DNA of 7,061 nucleotides. It comes from Nanobdellati archaeon. Lineage in GTDB: Archaea > Aenigmatarchaeota > Aenigmatarchaeia > PWEA01. The first letter of the stretch is position 1. Each line of letters begins with the position of its first letter. Shown here one piece after another: positions 1-5,153 of the stretch. Position numbers and translations under genes: made by a program. The notes beneath the pieces were generated by a model, which saw only the letters and a program-made list of their open reading frames with translations, did no database searches and was not told the DNA's origin. The stretch covers positions 1-7,061 of the forward strand of contig JAKOPB010000025.1 in NCBI GenBank assembly GCA_022257805.1, written 5' to 3'.

Positions 1-42
1 CAATAAAAAATCTCGAAACAAACAGGCTAAAGTAAGCACCGG

Positions 43-50
43 TTATTTTA
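43..50 (+). promoter_or_regulatory. Probable TATA box of the AN1-rhomboid gene
   Basis: The AT-rich octamer TTATTTTA is centred about 29 bases upstream of the ATG at 76, the spacing expected if transcription begins at or next to the start codon. No Shine-Dalgarno-like sequence lies in the AT-rich stretch before that ATG, so a leaderless mRNA fits. The surrounding 75 bases are very AT-rich and contain a second TATA-like run (57-70), so the exact box is uncertain. No gene is called in bases 1-75. Confidence 0.45.
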
Positions 51-75
51 ATCTTCAAAATAAAAATATTTTCCC

Positions 76-918
76 ATGGCGAAATGTAGCTACTGTGATG
101 AGGACGCAGACATACCCTTCAAGTGCAAGTTCTGTGATGAGATTTTCTGCTCTAGTCACAGGCTTCCGGAGAACCACGAATGTCTGGGTCTAGATAAGTA
201 CAAAGAAAGTGCACAAGAGGACAGGAAGGTAGTATACGAACCGTTCCAGATGAAATCTTCTAACGAGGACGGACCTTCCTTTGGTCCGGTTACTTCTTTT
301 ATGGAGAATGCTTCAAAGAACTGGTACATTAAAATCATATTTATATGCACTGCGATCTTTGTCCTTCAGGCTTTATTTCCGGATTACAGGCACCTTTTCC
401 TGTTACCGCTCGATGTAGGACAAATACTCCAGATGCCCTGGACATTGTTTACTGCTATATTCTTTCATCTTGGGTTTTGGCACCTCTTTGTAAACATGTT
501 TGTTCTATTTTTCTTTGGCAGGCAGCTGGAGATGAGAATAGGAAGTAAAAAGTTTATCGAAATATTCGTCGTGGCAGGCATATTTGGCAGTGTTGGTTTT
601 ATGCTCGCACTGTCTGTCTTTGGAGCTCCTGCTGCAGAGCTTGGAGGACGTGGTGCTTCAGGGGCCATTTTCGGGGTTCTCGGGACTCTGGCTGTTATAG
701 CACCTGAGCTAAAGGTTCTGATGCTGCTCTTTCCTGTGCCGATAAAGATAAGACATTTCGTTGTGCTCTATGCTATTCTTGATCTATTCCTTCTTGGTGC
801 CGGGATGCTAGGTAGCGGAGGCCATCTATTTGGACTTGTTGCTGGGGTCATCTACGGATACAGGCTTAAAAATAAAGAAATAGGTACAGCATTTAACAGA
901 CTTGTAAGGAATCTCTGA
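76..918 (+). CDS. AN1-type zinc finger rhomboid family intramembrane serine protease
   Basis: This 280-residue protein is predicted to be a membrane protease that cleaves transmembrane substrates within the bilayer. Residues 4-36 form an AN1 zinc finger, with ligands C4, C7, C17, C20, C25, H28, H34 and C36. A hydrophilic linker follows to about residue 82, then about six hydrophobic segments (roughly 84-102, 121-147, 158-181, 196-212, 225-243 and 248-264). The rhomboid signatures are complete: H136 and N140 in HxxxN (oxyanion hole), catalytic S195 in GASG and its partner H250 in GGH. Haloferax volcanii RhoII is known to have the same AN1-rhomboid architecture. The finger is presumably cytosolic and may bind a partner or substrate, but that is inference. 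The start is the ATG at 76, without an SD site. The gene is single, and its stop lies 10 bases from the end of the convergent SepF gene. Substrates are unknown. Confidence 0.9.
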   Translation: MAKCSYCDEDADIPFKCKFCDEIFCSSHRLPENHECLGLDKYKESAQEDRKVVYEPFQMKSSNEDGPSFGPVTSFMENASKNWYIKIIFICTAIFVLQALFPDYRHLFLLPLDVGQILQMPWTLFTAIFFHLGFWHLFVNMFVLFFFGRQLEMRIGSKKFIEIFVVAGIFGSVGFMLALSVFGAPAAELGGRGASGAIFGVLGTLAVIAPELKVLMLLFPVPIKIRHFVVLYAILDLFLLGAGMLGSGGHLFGLVAGVIYGYRLKNKEIGTAFNRLVRNL

Positions 919-928
919 TCTGAGGTCT

Positions 929-1288
929 CTACTCCTCTTCGCCACGGACTACTTCGGCGTAAGAAGGAGCCACAACGATGTAGTTCTCATCAATTCCAGC
1001 AATGTCGCCGTCTACTGCTGTGCAGGTCTTTCTGATTCTTTCGATTGCTCTTTTGAGATTGGACATGTCCTTTTCTTTGAGTCTTTTTATCTTGACGAAC
1101 ACTATCCTACCCTCTCTAACAGACTTCTGCACATCCTCGGCGTCTTTGTATTCCTCTAGTTCTGAAACCTCTATTGGTACGGCTCTTACCTGGCCTTCAC
1201 TAACTTCCTCAGAAAGTTCAAGAAGATCCCTATCTTCAATTTTTCCTTCTTCTTTACCTAAGATGTCTTTCAATGCCAAACTTCTCAC
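929..1288 (-). CDS. sepF: SepF-like cell division protein (DUF552 family)
   Basis: The protein has 119 residues. Residues about 34-116 match the SepF core: a first strand VRAVPIEV (34-41), the strand RIVFVKIK (61-68), a long helix and the conserved turn GDIAGIDENYIVVAPS (94-109). The N-terminus RSLALKDILG could form the short amphipathic helix that SepF uses to bind membranes, followed by an acidic linker. In archaea with FtsZ, SepF anchors FtsZ to the membrane at the division site. The start is a GTG at 1288. An ATG four bases upstream is out of frame, and a TATA box sits about 27 bases before the GTG, so the transcript looks leaderless. It is transcribed separately from the superoperon. No ftsZ gene is in the window, so the partner is assumed from the family. 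Confidence 0.85.
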   Translation of the reverse strand: MRSLALKDILGKEEGKIEDRDLLELSEEVSEGQVRAVPIEVSELEEYKDAEDVQKSVREGRIVFVKIKRLKEKDMSNLKRAIERIRKTCTAVDGDIAGIDENYIVVAPSYAEVVRGEEE

Positions 1289-1310
1289 CCATTTTAATTT
1301 TTACCGTCGA

Positions 1311-1319
1311 GTTATATAA
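1311..1319 (-). promoter_or_regulatory. TATA box of the sepF gene
   Basis: Read on the minus strand this is TTTATATAAC, close to the archaeal consensus TTTAWATA. Its centre lies about 27 bases upstream of the GTG at 1288, which puts the transcription start at the start codon. It sits in the short space between the UPF0147 stop and the SepF start, showing that SepF need not depend on read-through. Confidence 0.7.
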
Positions 1320-1331
1320 AACTATTTACAG

Positions 1332-1583
1332 TCACTCCCTGCACACAGATTCCAACATCGAAACTATATTCCAGATCTGTGTCCTTGTATACATAGGTAT
1401 ATTTGCATCGTTTGCTACTTCGTCCAGTGTTGATGTGCAGGAGTTTGCCCTGACCGAAAGTTCCTCGTCTTCTTTCAGTACTTCTATACATTCCATACAG
1501 TCTTCCTTGATGTTATTTGGAACTGACCTATCTTCTGCGACCTGTTCCAACATTTCAACTATAGGTTCTAGTTTTTCTTCCAT
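1332..1583 (-). CDS. UPF0147 family protein, small helical, function unknown
   Basis: This is an 83-residue conserved archaeal protein of unknown function. Family features are clear: an N-terminal helix (EKLEPIVEMLEQ), the motif SVPNNIK (20-26), a middle helix, then LDEVANDANIPMYTRT (53-68) and IWNIVSMLE near the end. It is predicted to be an all-helical, soluble protein. The start is taken at the ATG at 1583 because GGTGAT lies four bases before it. The in-frame ATG codons at 1595 and 1610 would lengthen it by 4 or 9 residues, and the one at 1595 overlaps the SD site. Four cysteines are present (C29, C32, C49, C81), with the first two as CxxC; I do not recall these as typical of the family. 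It has its own upstream TATA element and lies 43 bases ahead of sepF on the same strand. Confidence 0.85.
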   Translation of the reverse strand: MEEKLEPIVEMLEQVAEDRSVPNNIKEDCMECIEVLKEDEELSVRANSCTSTLDEVANDANIPMYTRTQIWNIVSMLESVCRE

Positions 1584-1587
1584 ACTT

Positions 1588-1593
1588 ATCACC
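1588..1593 (-). promoter_or_regulatory. Shine-Dalgarno site deciding the UPF0147 start
   Basis: GGTGAT on the minus strand is an exact match to the 3' part of the archaeal SD consensus GGAGGTGAT. It ends four bases before the ATG at 1583. The alternative ATG at 1595 shares its last base with the first G of this site, so it cannot be the start served by it. Confidence 0.7.
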
Positions 1594-1640
1594 ATGTTCT
1601 GTTTGTGCATGAAGGATCGGATGGCTATCAATGTATGAAA

Positions 1641-1655
1641 ATTTAAATATAAAAA
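1641..1655 (-). promoter_or_regulatory. Probable TATA box of the UPF0147 gene
   Basis: On the minus strand the run TTTTTATATTTAAAT contains a good TATA element centred near 1649. A start of transcription about 26 bases on, near 1623, would leave a leader of about 40 bases holding the GGTGAT site. The element overlaps the T-run that follows the hairpin at the end of the DHH gene. Confidence 0.5.
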
Positions 1656-1674
1656 GCTTTTCGTATTAAAGCTT
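1651..1674 (-). terminator. Hairpin plus T-run at the end of the superoperon
   Basis: Reading leftwards on the minus strand from the last codons of the DHH gene, AAGCTTT (1674-1668) pairs with AAAGCTT (1660-1654) around a seven-base loop. Five T residues (1655-1651) follow directly. The stem is only seven pairs and AT-rich, so the T-run may matter more than the fold, as is usual for archaeal termination. It begins inside the coding end of the DHH gene and includes its TAA stop. Confidence 0.4.
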
Positions 1675-2622
1675 CTCCCTGTCTCCTCCCAGCACCTCTT
1701 CCATTGTTTTGAGCATTTCTTCCTTGACTTCTCCGAAGTCTGTGTTTTTGCCGTTTCCTGAGGCAGCCGCATCATGTCCACCTGCTGATCCTTCTAGGAC
1801 GTCTTCCACCTTTGAGAAAACATCTTCCCCCAGGTGTAACTTTTCGGTCATTTCTCTTCTACATCTTCCACTTACTCTCATTTCGTTGTCCCTGGGCGAG
1901 AAGACTATGGCTACATCTGCACCAAGTCTGATCAAGGATCTTGCCGAGGCAGCTTCAAATGAACCCACGTAAGAAAAAACAACTATACTGTCGTTTATGT
2001 TGTAGCCCTCGATCCTTGAGGCTGCTTTGATCCTGGCTATCCTCTCGGATCGGTCTATTGGAGTACTCAGGACCGATAATATCTCCGAGTACTCGGAGCC
2101 AGAATCCGGCAAGAGCTCTGATATATATTTGAACTGTTTTTTACCTGCCAGTTTCAGATGAGAAGTGTCAGCTACGATTCCACATATCAATGCCCTGGCA
2201 GCCTCTTTTGTTGGTTCCCAGTTATCACCCAGCAGTTCGTATACCAGTTCCGAGGTTGATCTTGCATGGGGGTCGGTATAGTCAGTATCCACAATATCTG
2301 CGAGGTTCCCAGGTGAATGGTGATCTATGAGTACTTTTTTCCCTTTGAAGGTTTCAATATCAAGCGGTTTCAGTTGTTCCTTTGAAGGACAGTCTACAAT
2401 TACGAGCAGATCGTAGTTTTCCAGTCCGGGATTCTTTAGAAACTCGTAACCCCCGGCAAGATCCTTTGCGCCCTTGGATACTGAGTCGGGTACTGCCAGG
2501 TCCGCTTCACTGTCCAAATACTCGTATAAGGCTATTGAAGCACCGACAGCATCTATATCTGCATTGTGGTGCGAAAGAATTAAAATCCTTTGTCCTTTGT
2601 CGAATAACTTTTCAATCTCCAT
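1666..2622 (-). CDS. DHH/DHHA1 family phosphoesterase (NrnA/RecJ-like)
   Basis: The 318-residue protein belongs to the DHH superfamily of metal-dependent phosphoesterases. The motifs run in order: HHNADIDAVGA (18-28) with D22 and D24; D77 in IVDC; the name-giving D100-H101-H102; D152 in GIVADT; and GGHDAAAS (281-288), the DHHA1 glycine-rich loop that binds the substrate. The last is slightly altered from the usual GGHxxAAG, with Ser at the final Gly position. Family members include nanoRNases that degrade 2-5-mers, phosphatases acting on pAp, cyclic dinucleotide hydrolases and RecJ exonucleases. The size and lack of extra domains fit the NrnA-like group best. The ATG at 2622 has GGAGAT four bases upstream. 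It is the last gene of the superoperon, 42 bases after prefoldin beta, which makes a role in finishing RNA breakdown plausible but unproven. Confidence 0.85.
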   Translation of the reverse strand: MEIEKLFDKGQRILILSHHNADIDAVGASIALYEYLDSEADLAVPDSVSKGAKDLAGGYEFLKNPGLENYDLLVIVDCPSKEQLKPLDIETFKGKKVLIDHHSPGNLADIVDTDYTDPHARSTSELVYELLGDNWEPTKEAARALICGIVADTSHLKLAGKKQFKYISELLPDSGSEYSEILSVLSTPIDRSERIARIKAASRIEGYNINDSIVVFSYVGSFEAASARSLIRLGADVAIVFSPRDNEMRVSGRCRREMTEKLHLGEDVFSKVEDVLEGSAGGHDAAASGNGKNTDFGEVKEEMLKTMEEVLGGDREKL

Positions 2623-2664
2623 GTAGATCTCCTTTAATTAAGATAAGAAAATAGGGTGGGATTT

Positions 2665-3039
2665 TTACCCAGCTTCTCCTGAATCGCCGCCCGACATCAT
2701 GTTCCGGAGCTTCTCCTGGTTTTCTCTGGCTTTGTTCTCTATTTCACCTTCCTTCTTGTCGATTGATCCAAGCTTAACTTCCAGAGTTTCCTGTTTCTCT
2801 TTTAGATCTTCGAGCAACTCATCTTTCTCGGTCTCTATAACTGCTGGACCTGCAACCCTGAAAACATTCTTGTCGTCGTCAGTTTCCTTGAGTGCTTCCA
2901 CTGCTCTGTCAATCTGCATCTTCTGTGCCTTTAACTCCATCTTTTGCTGTTCCATCTGCTGTAGCTGCTGTTGCTGCTGCTGAAGCTCACCTATCATTTG
3001 CTGGGCCTGTGGTGGCATGTCCTGTGGATTCTGTGGCAT
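2665..3039 (-). CDS. pfdB: Prefoldin beta subunit
   Basis: This 124-residue protein is predicted to be the beta subunit of the hexameric chaperone prefoldin (two alpha, four beta), which captures unfolded proteins and passes them to the group II chaperonin. It has the two-helix coiled-coil plan. A Gln-rich first helix (residues about 10-45) is followed by a hairpin around VFRVAGPAVIETEKDELLED and a second charged helix up to about 110. A short Gly/Ser/Glu tail ends it. Six consecutive Gln occur in the first helix. The start is the ATG at 3039, because a full AGGAGGTGA lies five bases ahead. The GTG at 3048 would add three residues but lies inside that site. The Pcc1 stop codon is also within the SD site. 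Alpha is not in the window. Confidence 0.9.
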   Translation of the reverse strand: MPQNPQDMPPQAQQMIGELQQQQQQLQQMEQQKMELKAQKMQIDRAVEALKETDDDKNVFRVAGPAVIETEKDELLEDLKEKQETLEVKLGSIDKKEGEIENKARENQEKLRNMMSGGDSGEAG

Positions 3040-3044
3040 AGTTT

Positions 3045-3053
3045 TCACCTCCT
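3045..3053 (-). promoter_or_regulatory. Strong Shine-Dalgarno site of prefoldin beta
   Basis: AGGAGGTGA on the minus strand, five bases before the ATG at 3039, is the best SD match in the window. The same nine bases encode the last two residues of Pcc1 (Arg-Arg) and its TGA stop. Confidence 0.8.
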
Positions 3054-3260
3054 CATTGCTTTTTCTGAAGTCTTTACAAGTCTTAGCATAGTGTTTATAC
3101 CGGCTCTCATGTTTGATATACGATCGGTCTCTATTTTTACCTTGATTTTTTCGCCAGCTTCTATGTCCACTGACATGGATTCAGAACCGCCTTCGTCCAC
3201 TTCAATTGCTCTCTTGACCAGCTCCGGTGATTCCGCCTCCAGTTGCAGCTTGGCTTCCAT
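3045..3260 (-). CDS. pcc1: KEOPS complex subunit Pcc1
   Basis: This 71-residue protein matches Pcc1, the small dimerising subunit of KEOPS, the complex that makes N6-threonylcarbamoyladenosine (t6A) at position 37 of tRNAs reading ANN codons. Pcc1 bridges Kae1 units and helps bind tRNA. The visible match is an N-terminal strand (EAKLQLEAES), a short helix, two strands (ESMSVDIEA and KIKVKIET) and the C-terminal helix RISNMRAGINTMLRLVKTSE, where the RxxIN/LRL pattern is characteristic. It is near the short end of the family range. The ATG at 3260 begins one base after the RpoP stop, and only a weak AGGT lies before it, so translation probably depends on ribosomes finishing RpoP. Pcc1 is a usual neighbour of RpoP and prefoldin in archaeal genomes. 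Confidence 0.85.
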   Translation of the reverse strand: MEAKLQLEAESPELVKRAIEVDEGGSESMSVDIEAGEKIKVKIETDRISNMRAGINTMLRLVKTSEKAMRR

Positions 3261-3261
3261 C

Positions 3262-3399
3262 TTACCTTGCTTTTATATTTTTTACTCCTGCAGCTCTTTT
3301 CTTCTTAAGAATTCTGTAACCACAATAGGGACATCTTATTCTTCTCCTGAGTTCGTCCCTTTCGATATCCTCTTCACACTTCAGACATTTATAGGTCAT
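3262..3399 (-). CDS. rpoP: DNA-directed RNA polymerase subunit P (RPB12-like)
   Basis: This 45-residue protein is the archaeal RpoP, counterpart of eukaryotic RPB12, a zinc-binding subunit at the interface of RpoD and RpoB in RNA polymerase. It begins MTYKCLKC and carries the zinc ligands C5, C8, C23 and C26. The hallmark RIRCPYCGYRILKKKR spans residues 20-35. Length is normal for the family (about 45-50). The ATG at 3399 overlaps the eL43 stop by four bases (ATGA), and AGGTGA lies six bases before the start, inside the eL43 coding end. Its TAA stop is one base before the Pcc1 start. Because it is so short it is easily missed by gene finders, but the zinc ribbon and the flanking genes make the call secure. 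Confidence 0.95.
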   Translation of the reverse strand: MTYKCLKCEEDIERDELRRRIRCPYCGYRILKKKRAAGVKNIKAR

Positions 3400-3656
3400 T
3401 CCTTTTCACCTGATTTCTTGAGGGCCTTCTTGACCATTCCCTCGCCCTTTGTTTTAGGTTTCCACGCTCCTCCGGCCGTCTTTTTTCCACACTTCGTGCA
3501 CTTCCATATTCCCTTGGCTTCTCTTTTCAGGGAATCTGAATTACAGTTTGGACATTTATGTCTTTTCTTCTGATCTCCTTCGATCTCAGAAACCCTTCCC
3601 CTTATCCTTTTCCCGTATCTTGCACCGTATCTATTTGCACTTTCCCCCTCGCCCAT
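3396..3656 (-). CDS. rpl37Ae: Ribosomal protein eL43 (L37Ae)
   Basis: This 86-residue basic protein of the large ribosomal subunit carries a C2C2 zinc ribbon, with ligands C35, C38 (CPNC), C53 and C56 (CTKC). The conserved N-terminal RYGKRIRGRV (13-22) contacts rRNA, and GIWKCTKCGKKTAGGAW (49-65) surrounds the second zinc pair, with the typical Gly/Ala/Trp stretch. Lys-rich residues end the protein. The ATG at 3656 lies four bases after the Rrp42 stop, and the SD-like GAGTGAT contains that TGA. Its own end overlaps rpoP by four bases. The pairing of eL43 with RpoP directly after Rrp42 is the standard order in the archaeal exosome superoperon. Confidence 0.93.
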   Translation of the reverse strand: MGEGESANRYGARYGKRIRGRVSEIEGDQKKRHKCPNCNSDSLKREAKGIWKCTKCGKKTAGGAWKPKTKGEGMVKKALKKSGEKE

Positions 3657-3660
3657 GATA

Positions 3661-4434
3661 TCACTCTATTATTTTTCTGAGTCCATCTGTTTTCTTCCTT
3701 GCTATCTCGAATATGTCCAGAAGCTCGTCCTTGGTGAATCCACCGTTGCCTCTTTTCTGCAGGGAACACAACTCATCTTCGGTCCATGTTACCGTGACCA
3801 TTCCATCCGCAATTTTTTCTTCTATTAGACTTGGATCCAATATGTACTTGTCGCCGACCTTGACTACCGTACATGCTACCGGAACCTTGTTTACAGGAAA
3901 TTCCTTTGTTTTTTCTCTTTTTACTTCACCGTCTTCGTATTCTGGTATTTCTGCCTCTATAAGTGCCTTTGCTGCTCCGAGGGCTGAAGCATCCATGAGA
4001 TTTCCGTCATAGTCAAGTATGTGAATGTCCACCATAACCTTCCAGACCTTTTCACCTTCTTCAACGCACAGTTCCTTTAGCGGTAAAGCCTCTGATTCCC
4101 TTATGCCCCTGTCAACTACTCTGGCAAGCTCAGTCGCATCTTTCCCGGGTGGACCTGATTCAAAGTTTGGCGAGGCCATGGGCCCGAGCTCTGCATTGAC
4201 CATGAGCATACCTTCGTCGGGTGTATCTGGGAATGGCTCGCCCATCCCGAACTTCACGCCGACTATGACCTTGGTGTCACCTAATCTTACCTCTGCGCTA
4301 CCTTCGGCCTTTTTTGCAACACCTGTTTCTACTTCTACATCTCTGAAGTCCTCGAGTCCTCGATCGTCAAGTCTTTCACCTTTTTTTATCTTGTCCAGTG
4401 CACTCTGTTCCTCAATCTCAGTTATATCCATCAT
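3661..4434 (-). CDS. rrp42: Exosome subunit Rrp42 (non-catalytic RNase PH-like)
   Basis: Rrp42 alternates with Rrp41 in the hexameric ring of the archaeal exosome. It lacks catalytic activity itself, but shapes the active site and helps bind RNA. The 257-residue protein shows the RNase PH fold and Rrp42-specific stretches: KGERLDDRGLEDFRD (18-32), a strand and turn around GEPFPDTPDEGML (65-77), NFESGPPGKDATELARVVDRG (90-110), DIHILDYDGNLMDAS (136-150) and ILDPSLIEEKIADG (198-211). It has no counterpart of the acidic active-site segment of Rrp41. The N-terminus is uncertain: GTG (4437), ATG (4434) and ATG (4431) follow in a row. I chose 4434 because GAGG at 4446-4443 is then eight bases away, a normal spacing. 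It starts 10 bases after Rrp41 and ends four bases before eL43. Confidence 0.93.
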   Translation of the reverse strand: MMDITEIEEQSALDKIKKGERLDDRGLEDFRDVEVETGVAKKAEGSAEVRLGDTKVIVGVKFGMGEPFPDTPDEGMLMVNAELGPMASPNFESGPPGKDATELARVVDRGIRESEALPLKELCVEEGEKVWKVMVDIHILDYDGNLMDASALGAAKALIEAEIPEYEDGEVKREKTKEFPVNKVPVACTVVKVGDKYILDPSLIEEKIADGMVTVTWTEDELCSLQKRGNGGFTKDELLDIFEIARKKTDGLRKIIE

Positions 4435-4444
4435 CACATATCCC

Positions 4445-5149
4445 TCAAAATGTTTTCATCAAAGCTTCTCTTTGTTTTTTCGCCACTTTTTCGCATCCTT
4501 TTATTGCAAGTTCAAGCATTTCGTCCATTTCCTCGATGTTGGTCATTCCATCCATCTGCAGAAGTGTTACTTCACCGGTGTCCGCATTCATGGCGATTGG
4601 AAGATCCACCTGACCTCCTTGATCTTCTTCACCCTTTAGGTCAAGGACGGGCGTGTCTTCTATTTTACCTGCTGCACAGGCTGAAATTATGCCTTTCATA
4701 GGTATTCCTGCATCTGCAAGTGCTATCGCACCTGCGTTCAGTGCTACACATCGGGTTCCTGCATCGGCGGTTATGACCTCCATATATACATCTATCGTTG
4801 CTGTTGGAAACTCTTCAAGAAATACTGTTGATGAAAGAGCTCCTTCCGCAACCTTTCCTATTTCCTTAGCCCTTCTCGAAGGGCCTGGTCTCTTCCTGTC
4901 TTCTACAGAAAATGGTGCCAGGTTGTATCTGCACTGCAGGATTCCTCTCTGTGGTTTTTGCTTGTGTTTTGGATGGAGTTCCCTTGGTCCAAATACAGCT
5001 GCTATCGCCTCTGTGTCGCCCATCCTAAAGTAACCGGATCCGTCTGCTCTTTCCAGTACTCCTGCCTCTGCTTCCATTTCTCTTAGATCTCCGATGCCTC
5101 TACCGTCGATTCTTTTACCATTTTTTAGTAGTTTTTTATCTTTTTTCAT
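4445..5149 (-). CDS. rrp41: Exosome catalytic subunit Rrp41 (RNase PH-like)
   Basis: Rrp41 is the phosphorolytic 3'-5' exoribonuclease subunit of the exosome; with phosphate it releases nucleoside diphosphates, and in reverse it can add tails. The 234-residue protein carries the expected features: an N-terminal KRIDGRGIGDLREM (12-25), RPGPSRRAKEIGK (87-99) with the RNA/phosphate-contacting arginines, ITADAGTRCVALNAG (126-140) with R133 in the phosphate-binding loop, and EEDQGGQVDLPIA (174-186) with acidic residues D176 and D182 at the catalytic positions. All key residues appear intact, so it should be active. The ATG at 5149 is four bases after the Rrp4 stop. AGGTGAT contains that stop and ends three bases before the ATG. 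Confidence 0.95.
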   Translation of the reverse strand: MKKDKKLLKNGKRIDGRGIGDLREMEAEAGVLERADGSGYFRMGDTEAIAAVFGPRELHPKHKQKPQRGILQCRYNLAPFSVEDRKRPGPSRRAKEIGKVAEGALSSTVFLEEFPTATIDVYMEVITADAGTRCVALNAGAIALADAGIPMKGIISACAAGKIEDTPVLDLKGEEDQGGQVDLPIAMNADTGEVTLLQMDGMTNIEEMDEMLELAIKGCEKVAKKQREALMKTF

Positions 5150-5153
5150 AATA

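Noticed and set aside
908..935. Near-palindrome between the convergent rhomboid and SepF stops, a possible shared terminator
   Set aside because: The symmetry is imperfect and no T-run follows on either strand, so I do not call a terminator.
1584..1781. Upstream extension of the UPF0147 frame to position 1781
   Set aside because: The added residues overlap the DHH coding end in another frame, are unlike the family, and lie upstream of the TATA element and SD site.
3271..3284. TATA-like run AAAAATATAAAA upstream of Pcc1
   Set aside because: It encodes the end of RpoP and is only about 16 bases from the Pcc1 ATG, too close for an archaeal promoter.
2971..3573. Plus-strand open frame of 200 codons
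   Set aside because: It runs antisense across Pcc1, RpoP and eL43, is rich in Ser, Phe and Leu as expected for the reverse of Lys/Glu-rich genes, and has no family resemblance.
4025..4639. Plus-strand open frame opposite Rrp42 and Rrp41
   Set aside because: It is antisense to two well-conserved exosome genes and resembles no known protein.
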